A stretch of 38,374 bases of DNA from an uncultured Porphyromonadaceae bacterium (lineage in GTDB: Bacteria > Bacteroidota > Bacteroidia > Bacteroidales > Muribaculaceae), in NCBI GenBank assembly GCA_947575235.1, contig CANPMT010000027.1, positions 1 through 38,374 on the forward strand. Direction: 5' to 3'. How positions within the stretch are numbered: the stretch's first letter is position 1; every line of letters starts with the position of its first letter. This document shows, one piece after another, positions 7,880 to 15,363 of this stretch. The translations under genes and the position numbers were made by a program. Under the pieces are notes generated by a model. The model had not been told where the DNA came from. It saw only the letters and a program-made list of their open reading frames with translations, and made no database searches.

Positions 7880-8857
7880 ATGAGACTCTCTGACAGAATA
7901 TACATATGGTTTCTTATGATGGTGATGACGGTGTTGGCTTCAGCCGATATGACAGCGCAGGATTTCTCCGTGCAGTCGTTCCGTCTGCTCCCCAACGACG
8001 TCACCGCTTTCATATCTCCGGTCAAAGACCTCAATGAGGAGGACTGCGCCCTGATAAAGGTGCAGGCCCCTGAAGAGTTCGCTTTCTCAACGCCCCTCGG
8101 GATAGTGAAACGGGTTGACAAGACCGGGGAGATCTGGCTCTATCTCCCCAAAGGGACGAAGAAACTCACCCTGAAGCATCCGCAGTGGGGTGTGCTTCGC
8201 GATTATAAATTCCCCGGAAAGCTTGAGAGCCATATGACGTATGAGATGAGGGTGGCGACACCCGTTCCGGAACGGGTCGCCACTGAAATAGAGAGAGTCG
8301 TGGAGACTGTGCGCGACACGTTGATACTGACACGTGTTGACACCATGATGGTGACCCCGCCGAAGGAACGCATACCTTTCACGTTCTCGGTATTGGCTTC
8401 TGTCGGGGTGGGTGGAGATCCGGTCACGACCCTCGGGGGTATAATGGCCGTAGCTATGTGGAGGCATGGAGTATGGGCCCATCTGCTCACCGATTTCGGA
8501 AAAATCGGCGAGACGGCAGGTGAGTGCAACCGTGAGGGTTATGTGGGTGAGAACAAACGTTTCTTTACGGGAAAGACGCGCCATAGCGCTCTGCTGGTCA
8601 CAGGAGGTTCCATACACCGCATATCCCGGCGGGTCAACATCTATGAGGGATTGGGCTACGGTTATATGAATACCGCCTGGGAGCTGGCACCCTCCGAAGG
8701 GGGCGGGTATGTGCGCAACACCGATTACAGTCACCGGGGATTGATGTTTGAGGTGGGAGCCACCTGCTCAATCGGCAAACTGATGCTGGCGGCTTCTGTC
8801 AGCTCAATCAAAGGGAGAGAATGGTTTGGCTCAGTAGGGATAGGTTACAGATTCTAA
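7880..8857 (+). CDS. Predicted outer-membrane beta-barrel protein with N-terminal periplasmic domain
   Basis: This 325-residue exported protein has a signal peptide with a likely cleavage near SADMTA-QD (residue 26-27). Residues about 27-130 form a compact beta domain reminiscent of PEGA-type modules (ISPVKDLNEEDCALIKV, IWLYLPKGTKKLTLKH), preceding a VRDTLILTRVDTMM linker. From about residue 170 on, alternating Gly/aromatic strands follow, and the protein ends in GIGYRF; a terminal Phe is typical of BAM-inserted outer-membrane barrels. The ATG at 7880, one base after the previous stop, is preferred to an upstream in-frame start at 7859 because it directly precedes the signal peptide. It could anchor or gate the adhesins encoded around it. 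Confidence 0.65.
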   Translation: MRLSDRIYIWFLMMVMTVLASADMTAQDFSVQSFRLLPNDVTAFISPVKDLNEEDCALIKVQAPEEFAFSTPLGIVKRVDKTGEIWLYLPKGTKKLTLKHPQWGVLRDYKFPGKLESHMTYEMRVATPVPERVATEIERVVETVRDTLILTRVDTMMVTPPKERIPFTFSVLASVGVGGDPVTTLGGIMAVAMWRHGVWAHLLTDFGKIGETAGECNREGYVGENKRFFTGKTRHSALLVTGGSIHRISRRVNIYEGLGYGYMNTAWELAPSEGGGYVRNTDYSHRGLMFEVGATCSIGKLMLAASVSSIKGREWFGSVGIGYRF

Positions 8858-8870
8858 TTCCACCAGCGCT

Positions 8871-10517
8871 ATGAAAGAGAGATTAATCACCATACTGACT
8901 CTGCTGACGTTGCTTATGCCCGGTTGCTCCGACCGTAACGCCCCGCAGAACCTGGAGCCCGTGCTGACGCTCCGGGAGGCATCAGACGTGACGCGCACCG
9001 AGGCTGTGCTGTCGGTAGATATCGAGAGCGCGGGAACAGGAAGACTGTCGTATCTTCATTTCCTTTATTCAAAGGATGGGGAGATATTCACTGCCACCGA
9101 TGATATGGCTGACCCTTCCGGCACCGTGAGTGTGCGACTCACCGGATTGACACCCGGCACAACCTATACCTACTATGCCGTGGGTGGCACATCCACGGCA
9201 ACTTTGAAGACCGAGACGCTAACATTCAGCACCATACCGAATGAACTTCCGACCTTGTCGGAGGTGGAGATGCTCTCCACAGGCCCGACGGCGGTTGTGG
9301 TGAGATTCACTATAACCGAAGATGGAGGGGAACCGATTCTCGAAGCCGGCTGTGAAGTAAGTGAGGAGGGGACGGGAGAGAGTCGGCGGTATTATGCCCC
9401 GGCCACAGACTTGAAGAGAGGGGAGATTCAGTTTCTGCTCAATTCGCTGCGTCCGTTGACCGGATACGTGGTGACCCCATTCTGCTCGAACTCCGTCGGA
9501 GAGAGGAGAGGTGAGAGATTCGCATTCAGGACAGAGGAGACTGTCAGACTTACAGAACCGGGCCAGCTTTACAACATACTTGGCCTCAATGACTATACGT
9601 CGGCGCATATCAGTGTGTCAGGAGGGATGAATGGGGATGATTTCCATTTTCTCCGACGGCTGCTGGAAGCTCCGGATCTTCCCGGAGAGGAGCCTCTGGA
9701 GGGTAGACTTGAGACCCTCGACCTCTCGGATGTGGAGATAGCCGAGGGTGGGGGGAGCTACGATGGTAGCCGGTACACTCAGGCCGGAGTAATCTCGACC
9801 GGACTCTTCGCTGACTGTTCCAATCTCAGAGGGGTGGTTTTGCCATTCACTGCGACGGCCATAGAGCGTGATGCTTTCAGTGGCAGCCGGCTGTTAGGGA
9901 GTATCGATATCCCGGCCGGTGTCGAGAGGCTGCTCCCCTCGTCGGGATGTACCGGATTGGAGTCGATAACGGTCTCACCGGCCAATACCCATTATAGAAG
10001 TATTGATGGTGTTCTGTTTAACCATGATGCCACAGAGATTTTATGGTTCCCGCTTGGGAAGAGCGGGGAATACACCTTGCCTGAAAGCATCAGTGCCATA
10101 GGGGAGAACGCATTCAAGGATACAAAGATAACCTCCCTGATAATTCCGGAATCAGTGCTGACCATCTCACGCGGGGCTTTCGCAGGGTCGGCGTTGCGCG
10201 AGATTACACTGCCAGACAATCTCCGGAATCTGTCGGAGGGGATGTTCCAGAACTGTACGGAATTGAGAATAGTGAGAACCGGACGTGGAACGGAATTTTT
10301 AGGTGATTACCTCTTCGACGGCTGTCCGCTGGAGCATCTTTATATCACGGCTGAGTGGCCACCTTTCGTATCCACAGCCGCCTTCAAGGGGTGTGAGGCT
10401 CTCTATGAGAGCTGCACGCTGCATGTGCCGGCCGGTATGAGAGCCATCTACCGCAATCATGCGCAATTCGGTAAATTCCGGAATATAACAGAGAATCAGA
10501 GCAGCAATGGGGAATAA
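8871..10517 (+). CDS. FN3 and BspA-type leucine-rich repeat lipoprotein
   Basis: This 548-residue lipoprotein (lipobox LLMPGCSDR, Cys19) has two fibronectin type III-like domains at about residues 28-125 and 128-222 (LTGLTPGTTYTYYAV in the first, LRPLTGYVVTPF in the second). A cap segment (GGMNGDDFHFLRR) is followed by BspA/LRR_5 repeats to about residue 520. The cap matches the one before the LRR in the M64 fusion protein (SVDGRDFYFMRD), so the two LRR regions are related. BspA-type LRR proteins are surface adhesins. Its last 11 bp overlap the kinase start, which suggests translational coupling. No enzymatic domain is visible. Confidence 0.8.
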   Translation: MKERLITILTLLTLLMPGCSDRNAPQNLEPVLTLREASDVTRTEAVLSVDIESAGTGRLSYLHFLYSKDGEIFTATDDMADPSGTVSVRLTGLTPGTTYTYYAVGGTSTATLKTETLTFSTIPNELPTLSEVEMLSTGPTAVVVRFTITEDGGEPILEAGCEVSEEGTGESRRYYAPATDLKRGEIQFLLNSLRPLTGYVVTPFCSNSVGERRGERFAFRTEETVRLTEPGQLYNILGLNDYTSAHISVSGGMNGDDFHFLRRLLEAPDLPGEEPLEGRLETLDLSDVEIAEGGGSYDGSRYTQAGVISTGLFADCSNLRGVVLPFTATAIERDAFSGSRLLGSIDIPAGVERLLPSSGCTGLESITVSPANTHYRSIDGVLFNHDATEILWFPLGKSGEYTLPESISAIGENAFKDTKITSLIIPESVLTISRGAFAGSALREITLPDNLRNLSEGMFQNCTELRIVRTGRGTEFLGDYLFDGCPLEHLYITAEWPPFVSTAAFKGCEALYESCTLHVPAGMRAIYRNHAQFGKFRNITENQSSNGE

Positions 10518-11508
10518 GATAGAGAATATGAATGAGGATACCTCAGGTTATCTGTATGATGAGGGTGGCTCCGGTATGTTTGTGCCGGAGAATATGCCCT
10601 CCGATATCTTCCGCAATATCTCACCCCTCGGTGCTGGCAGGAAGGGGCCGTTCCGGCTCCTTTCAGCCACCCGCTACGGGAAGCGTTACCTGCTGAAATG
10701 TCTGTCGCCCGATTATCGCCGCGACCCTGTGTACGGCATGATCCAGATGAAGGAATTCGAGATAGGGATAACGCTGGACCATCCGAACATACGCCGCACT
10801 GTGGGTGTGGAGGAGGTGGCCGGGTTTGGCCGGGCGATGATATTGGAATATGTCGATGGTGAACCCCTCGACCGGGCTCTCGCTGACGGCCGGATAACAC
10901 GGGAGAATGCCCGTGCGGTGGTGGGACAGCTCGCGTCCGCCATAGCGTATCTCCATACACGTCAGATATACCATCGCGATATAAAGCCATCAAATGTGAT
11001 GGTGACGTATGCCGGAACACAGGTCAAGCTGATCGATTTCAGTCTCTCTGACAGCGGCTCGTATGTCATACTGAAGAATCCGGCCGGCACGAAGAGGTAT
11101 CTTGCCCCAGAGCAGATGAATGTGGATGCCAAGCCTACTACGCAGGCCGACATCTATTCATTCGGTGTGGTGGTGGGAGAGATTGCCGCCAAGGTCGGGG
11201 ATAAGGAGTTAGTACGGATTGCCGAGGTGTGTTCAGCCACAGATCCGGCTGACCGTCCGGAGAGTATGGCGCAGATACATATTCCGGATCCGCCGGATCT
11301 CACACGGACGGTGAGAGGAAGTATTCTCGACACCCGATGGCTGACAGTGGCGCTCTCGGTAATAGCGGGGTTGCTTATCCTCTTCATAGGGTGGTGGACA
11401 TTGCTGCGTCCGGTTGATGCGGAAGCTCCGGCGGCGGATGATGATCCGGCAGGGATACAGATAGTTGATATGGAGAAACTGAACTCAAATAATAATTCAA
11501 AATTATAA
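10507..11508 (+). CDS. Membrane-anchored Hanks-type Ser/Thr protein kinase
   Basis: This 333-residue eukaryotic-like kinase has a glycine loop GAGRKG (42-47), catalytic lysine Lys64 (YLLKCL), C-helix Glu83, the catalytic loop HRDIKPSN (156-163), and APEQ (200-203). The Mg-binding motif is DFS (177-179) instead of DFG. The Asp is kept, so activity is expected. The domain is compact, with a shortened C-lobe. A single transmembrane helix at about 279-300 (VALSVIAGLLILFIGWW) puts the kinase in the cytoplasm with only a short periplasmic tail; no PASTA or other sensor domain is present. Sensing therefore probably comes from a partner, and the neighbouring exported proteins are candidates. A second start at 10528 is possible. 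The gene overlaps the LRR gene and is followed after 5 bp by the HTH-like gene. Confidence 0.9.
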   Translation: MGNKIENMNEDTSGYLYDEGGSGMFVPENMPSDIFRNISPLGAGRKGPFRLLSATRYGKRYLLKCLSPDYRRDPVYGMIQMKEFEIGITLDHPNIRRTVGVEEVAGFGRAMILEYVDGEPLDRALADGRITRENARAVVGQLASAIAYLHTRQIYHRDIKPSNVMVTYAGTQVKLIDFSLSDSGSYVILKNPAGTKRYLAPEQMNVDAKPTTQADIYSFGVVVGEIAAKVGDKELVRIAEVCSATDPADRPESMAQIHIPDPPDLTRTVRGSILDTRWLTVALSVIAGLLILFIGWWTLLRPVDAEAPAADDDPAGIQIVDMEKLNSNNNSKL

Positions 11509-11513
11509 AGGGA

Positions 11514-12095
11514 ATGACTAAGGAAGAGGCATTACAGAAGTTGATTGAACTGACCAACAGGAATCTCAGACTGACACCGAGCACACCATCCGATTTCAAT
11601 GATGTTTCAGCGAAGATATTGAAAAAGGTGGGTCACTCCATAAGCCTGTCATCATTGAAGCGGTTGTGGGGATATGTGGAATACAAGAGTTTCCCTTCAC
11701 CCAACACGTTGAACATACTTGCCCGGTACAATGGTTTCTACGATTGGTCGGATTATCTGGAGCGTCAGGAACTTCCGGAGAGTGACGAGCCGTCGGAGTT
11801 TCTCGGCGACGGGGTTGTGGAGGCTGATTCGTTAGAGAAGGGGGATGAGCTGCTTGTGTATTGGGAGAATGACAAAAGCTGCGAGCTGGAGTATCTTTGC
11901 AACCACCGTTTCCGTGTGATAACCTCCTACAACATAAAGCTTCTTGCCGACGATGTGTTTACCATGCATTCGGTATGTGTGGGTCTGCCGTTCTATGCCG
12001 AGGCTATACGCCGGGCTGATACCGTCATACCCGGCTACGTAGGCGCCAAAGGCAGCGGCGTGTCAGCCTTCACCATCCGCCACGGTAAAAAGTAA
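11514..12095 (+). CDS. Small HTH-like protein downstream of the kinase
   Basis: This 193-residue soluble protein has no signal peptide or membrane segment. Residues about 1-85 are helical, and the segment ISLSSLKRLWGYVEYKSFPSPNTLNILARYNGFYDWSDYL resembles HTH-containing N-termini of Bacteroidetes proteins (a helix pair followed by Trp-rich helix). Residues about 100-190 are predicted beta-rich (KGDELLVYWENDKSCELEYL, FRVITSYNIKLLADDVFTMHSVCVGLPFY) and match no family I can name. As the last gene of the operon, 5 bp after the kinase, it is a candidate kinase substrate or DNA-binding output. That role is inference; DNA binding has not been shown. Its stop lies 5 bp from the stop of the convergent histidine kinase gene. 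Confidence 0.55.
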   Translation: MTKEEALQKLIELTNRNLRLTPSTPSDFNDVSAKILKKVGHSISLSSLKRLWGYVEYKSFPSPNTLNILARYNGFYDWSDYLERQELPESDEPSEFLGDGVVEADSLEKGDELLVYWENDKSCELEYLCNHRFRVITSYNIKLLADDVFTMHSVCVGLPFYAEAIRRADTVIPGYVGAKGSGVSAFTIRHGKK

Positions 12096-12100
12096 GAATG

Positions 12101-13285
12101 TCAGGGGAGGTTGATGGTGAAGCGGGTGCGGGGTGTCGTGGAGAGGAGGAGGGTGCCGCCGAGACGCGTTATGATGCGGCGCGACAGACTCAGACCGATG
12201 CCGTTACCCGTGGGGCGCGTGGTGAAGAAGGGGGTGAAGATCTGCGATGCGATCTCGTCGGGTATGATACCGCCGTCGTTGCTGATGGCGATCTCGACTG
12301 ATTCATCGTCGCGCACCGTTGCCTCAATCTCTATCCGGGTGGTTCCGGCTTCTATGGCATTCTTCAGAATGTTCACTATTACCTGACCAAGCATATTGCC
12401 GTCGGTGTAGACCATCGTGTCGGGTGGAAATACGAGGAGGTGGAAGCTCACCTTCCCGTCTGTGCCATTTTTACCTTGCTGTTCGTTGACAGCAGTTGGC
12501 ACAAAGGTCTTGGCGATAGAGACCTGGCATTGAAGAAAGGGTTTCAGATATATTACCTTCAGATCCGGCTCCGGAAGGAGTGTGCATTTCCTGAAGTTTT
12601 TCACGAATGCCATCAGCGAGCGGCTGCTTGAGCGTATGGCATCCAGTTGACGGCGTAATTCTTCGGTGGATACGTGTGGCATATCCTCCTGCAGATTATG
12701 ACTCAGTGTCTCTGATATGGAATGAACCGGGGTAAGCGAATTCATAATCTCGTGTGTAAGAACCCGCGTGAGCTTCTCCATAGATTCAACTTCGGTAGTC
12801 TGCTTCATCAGGCTTATATCGGTGAGTGTGTATATGCTGATTGCCTCGCCTCGCAATGTGGAGACAGTCCTCTTTATCTCAAGGCCGTTATCACCGTCGG
12901 GCAACTGGCATATGTGGGTGAGCGCGGGGAGCGACAGCAGCCGCAACGCGGCACGGTTGGAATGGATGACATGCCCCTTGGCATTGGCGACAATTATGCC
13001 GATATCCACAAGATTGATCACCCGTTCAAGAAATGCCTCCTGCTGCCGGGCACGCTCGCTGAGATTTTCAAGATGCTCCACAAGCTGATTCAGCATAACA
13101 TTGATTTTACGTTCATCCTCCGCTATGTCGTTGACCGGGAATTTGTATGAGAAATCGCCGTTCATGGCTGCCGAGATGAGATAGTCGATATTGCGACGGA
13201 CGCGGCGTCCCTTTCTTATAGCAATCACCATACACCCTATGGCCGTGACCATACAGCCGATACAAATCCAGATGCTAAAGTCCAT
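12101..13285 (-). CDS. NtrB/NtrY-like sensor histidine kinase
   Basis: This 394-residue membrane histidine kinase has one clear N-terminal transmembrane segment (about 4-24) and no extracellular loop of any size, so it probably senses a membrane or cytoplasmic cue. Residues about 85-165 look like a PAS domain (VDIGIIVANAKGHVIHSNRAALRLL). The phosphoacceptor is His178 in VLTHEIMNSLTPV, the signature of the group that partners NtrC-type regulators. The ATPase domain has the N box (NILKNAIEAG), FTPFFTTRPTGNGIGLSL and a C-terminal GGTLLLS. Its start overlaps the response-regulator stop by 11 bp, so the pair is translationally coupled. Last gene of the efflux operon. Confidence 0.9.
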   Translation of the reverse strand: MDFSIWICIGCMVTAIGCMVIAIRKGRRVRRNIDYLISAAMNGDFSYKFPVNDIAEDERKINVMLNQLVEHLENLSERARQQEAFLERVINLVDIGIIVANAKGHVIHSNRAALRLLSLPALTHICQLPDGDNGLEIKRTVSTLRGEAISIYTLTDISLMKQTTEVESMEKLTRVLTHEIMNSLTPVHSISETLSHNLQEDMPHVSTEELRRQLDAIRSSSRSLMAFVKNFRKCTLLPEPDLKVIYLKPFLQCQVSIAKTFVPTAVNEQQGKNGTDGKVSFHLLVFPPDTMVYTDGNMLGQVIVNILKNAIEAGTTRIEIEATVRDDESVEIAISNDGGIIPDEIASQIFTPFFTTRPTGNGIGLSLSRRIITRLGGTLLLSTTPRTRFTINLP

Positions 13286-14594
13286 ATTTACGGATTTTAT
13301 TGTAGAGGGTCTGACGGGTTATTCCAAGCTTGCGGGCCACTTCGGCAAGATTCCCTCCATGTTGTCTTATGGCAGACGCTATGGCGTTCCTCTCCATCTC
13401 CTCAAGTGTGCCCCCCGGTGTGCCGCAGGGGGTTGCCGGTTCGTCAAAGAGGTCGAAGTCGGCCACTCCTAAAGAGGGACCGTCACACAGTATAAGTGCC
13501 TTCTCGACGGCATGTTCAAGCTGACGGATATTCCCAGGCCATGGACGCGACTGGAGTCGGCGCATGGCATCTGCCGACACTTCAGGCACCTCTTTCCCAT
13601 ATACCTTGGCATATTTATCGAGGAAGAGCTTCACAAAGAGCGGGATATCCTCCTGCCGCGACCGGAGAGGAGGGAGCTGAAGTTCCACGGTGTTGATGCG
13701 GTAATAGAGGTCTTGCCTGAAACTGCCGCCGCGCACCATCATAGGGAGGTCGAGATTGGTGGCGCATATGAGGCGTATGTCGATAGGGCGCGGCACGTTG
13801 CTTCCCACTCTCACCACTTGCCGTTGCTGAAGCGATGTGAGCAGTTTGGCCTGAAGATGATAGGGGAGATTCCCTATCTCGTCAAGAAAGAGTGTGCCGC
13901 CATGGGCAGTCTCGAACTTCCCGGCACGGTCGGCCCTGGCATCTGTGAACGCCCCTTTGACATGGCCGTATAACTCGCTCTCGAAAAGAGTGTCGGTGAC
14001 AGCTCCCATGTCGACCGTCTCCATTGGACCGGCTGAACGGAGCGACATACGGTGGATCTCGCGTGCGAGAAGGTCTTTGCCGGTGCCGTTCTCACCTGTT
14101 ATCAGGATATTGGCATCAGTGGCCGCCACGCGCCCGACTATGCCGCGCAGATTGGTCATGACAGCTGACTCACCCCAGAGCATCCGTGGTGATGGGGTGT
14201 CGGTACGGCTACCTTTACCTTTGAAAGCCTTGAGTATGGCCTCTGTGAGGGTATCGTTCTCGAATGGCTTCACCACGAAATCGACTGCCCCCTGCTTCAT
14301 ACCCTCCACGGCCAGATTCACATCGGCATAGGCCGTGAAGAGAATCACGGCCGTCTGGGGGGAGAGACGGCGGATTTCCGACAACCAATACAGACCTTCG
14401 TTGCCGCTGTTGATTACGGCACGGAAATTCATGTCGAGGAGCACCACCTGCGGATGGTGCTTACGCAGCAGATCCGGTATGGAATCAGGGGTGGAGGCAG
14501 TGACCACCTCCACCCGGTTTCTCATCAGCAGTCTGACAGCCGACAGGATATCTTTATTGTCGTCGACCACAAGCAGGGTCTTACTCTCGTTCAT
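13275..14594 (-). CDS. Sigma-54-dependent NtrC-family response regulator
   Basis: This 439-residue protein has three modules. A receiver domain (about 5-120) has acidic pair Asp11-Asp12, phosphoacceptor Asp54 (VVLLDMNF) and Lys109. An AAA+ sigma-54 activator domain (about 137-375) has Walker A GENGTGKD (167-174) and Walker B GGTLFLDEIG (232-241). A Fis-type HTH lies at about 412-438 (LAEVARKLGITRQTLYNKIRKYGL). The sigma-54 contact loop reads GAFTDA (214-219), not the canonical GAFTGA. It should activate sigma-54 promoters after phosphorylation by the coupled histidine kinase; the promoter upstream of the TolC gene is the obvious target. A housekeeping-type promoter lies directly upstream, apparently giving almost no leader. 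Confidence 0.93.
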   Translation of the reverse strand: MNESKTLLVVDDNKDILSAVRLLMRNRVEVVTASTPDSIPDLLRKHHPQVVLLDMNFRAVINSGNEGLYWLSEIRRLSPQTAVILFTAYADVNLAVEGMKQGAVDFVVKPFENDTLTEAILKAFKGKGSRTDTPSPRMLWGESAVMTNLRGIVGRVAATDANILITGENGTGKDLLAREIHRMSLRSAGPMETVDMGAVTDTLFESELYGHVKGAFTDARADRAGKFETAHGGTLFLDEIGNLPYHLQAKLLTSLQQRQVVRVGSNVPRPIDIRLICATNLDLPMMVRGGSFRQDLYYRINTVELQLPPLRSRQEDIPLFVKLFLDKYAKVYGKEVPEVSADAMRRLQSRPWPGNIRQLEHAVEKALILCDGPSLGVADFDLFDEPATPCGTPGGTLEEMERNAIASAIRQHGGNLAEVARKLGITRQTLYNKIRKYGL

Positions 14595-14598
14595 ACTG

Positions 14599-14629
14599 CA
14601 AATATATATAATCCGATGCGAATGTCAAA
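14599..14629 (-). promoter_or_regulatory. Internal promoter before the sigma-54 response regulator
   Basis: On the minus strand, TTTG (14626-14629), a 19-bp spacer and TATATTTG (14599-14606) fit the Bacteroidetes housekeeping promoter (TTTG, 19-21 bp, TAnnTTTG) exactly. The -7 element ends only 4 bp before the ATG (14592-14594), so transcripts would begin at or within a few bases of the start codon. It overlaps the 3' end of the ABC ATPase gene and would supply regulator independently of the pump promoter. Confidence 0.6.
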
Positions 14630-15299
14630 GCACAGCCTTGTCAAAAATCTTGCCGTCAAGGAGATTTATAACTCTATTTGTATAAGCTGCATCGCGGCGT
14701 GAGTGTGTCACCATCACGATGGTTGTGCCGTCGCGGTTGAGTTCGGTTAGAAGTTCCATGACCTCCTCGCCGTTGTGCGAGTCGAGGTTGCCGGTAGGCT
14801 CGTCGGCCAGAATCAGTTCCGGACGGGCCACAACGGCGCGCGCTATCGCTGCCCTCTGCTGCTGGCCCCCCGACAGCTGCTGGGGATAATGCTTGCTTCT
14901 GTGGGATATGGCCATGCGTTCGAGCACCTCCCTGACCCTCTCCTTGCGTTCCTTGGCACCTATGTTGAGGTAACGCAAGGGGAGTTCAACATTCTCCTCG
15001 ATGGTGAGTTCGTCGATGAGATTGAAGTTCTGGAACACGAAACCGATTTTCCCTTTGCGGATGGCGGTGCGTCCCTTCTCCCTGAGGGTTGTCACATCGG
15101 TGCCATCAAGCACATATGTGCCTTCAGAGGGATTGTCGAGTAGACCGAGGATATTGAGCAGGGTGGATTTGCCGCATCCCGAGGGACCCATTACGGCTAC
15201 AAATTCACCTTTCCTGACTTCGAGCGAAACGCCACGGAGGGCGAACGTCTCCACTTCCTCTGTACGGAAGGATTTGGTAAGATTATCAATTTTTATCAT
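14625..15299 (-). CDS. ABC transporter ATP-binding protein (MacB/LolD type)
   Basis: This 224-residue ATPase has Walker [10 protein letters not shown] (39-47), Q-loop [11 protein letters not shown], the ABC signature [14 protein letters not shown], Walker [14 protein letters not shown] and the switch His in VMVTHSRR. Length and sequence style fit the MacB/LolD/FtsE group, which powers mechanotransmission ABC systems (type VII ABC). It follows the FtsX-type permease gene, and with the HlyD-like adaptor and TolC it would form a tripartite export machine. Between the permease stop and this start is a 58-bp AT-rich repeat region. The small molecule, peptide or lipid substrate cannot be told from sequence. 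Confidence 0.93.
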   Translation of the reverse strand: MIKIDNLTKSFRTEEVETFALRGVSLEVRKGEFVAVMGPSGCGKSTLLNILGLLDNPSEGTYVLDGTDVTTLREKGRTAIRKGKIGFVFQNFNLIDELTIEENVELPLRYLNIGAKERKERVREVLERMAISHRSKHYPQQLSGGQQQRAAIARAVVARPELILADEPTGNLDSHNGEEVMELLTELNRDGTTIVMVTHSRRDAAYTNRVINLLDGKIFDKAVL

Positions 15300-15300
15300 G

Positions 15301-15363
15301 TTTTTTCAGTTATTTTCAGTGTATTTTCAGATTTTTTACATCCTTTTTCAGTTATTTTCAGTT
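15301..15363. repeat. Repeated AT-rich spacer between permease and ATPase genes
   Basis: On the minus strand the motif CTGAAAATAACTGAAAAA occurs twice (15303-15320 and 15344-15361 approximately), with a third partial copy CTGAAAATACACTG between them. The first copy covers the permease stop codon. The spacer could be a slippage-prone region, a translational-coupling sequence or a protein-binding site. No promoter-like match was seen. Confidence 0.7.

Noticed and set aside
7396..8121. 241-codon minus-strand frame spanning the NTF2-like and barrel gene junction
   Set aside because: Antisense to two well-formed operon genes; no family features in the translation.
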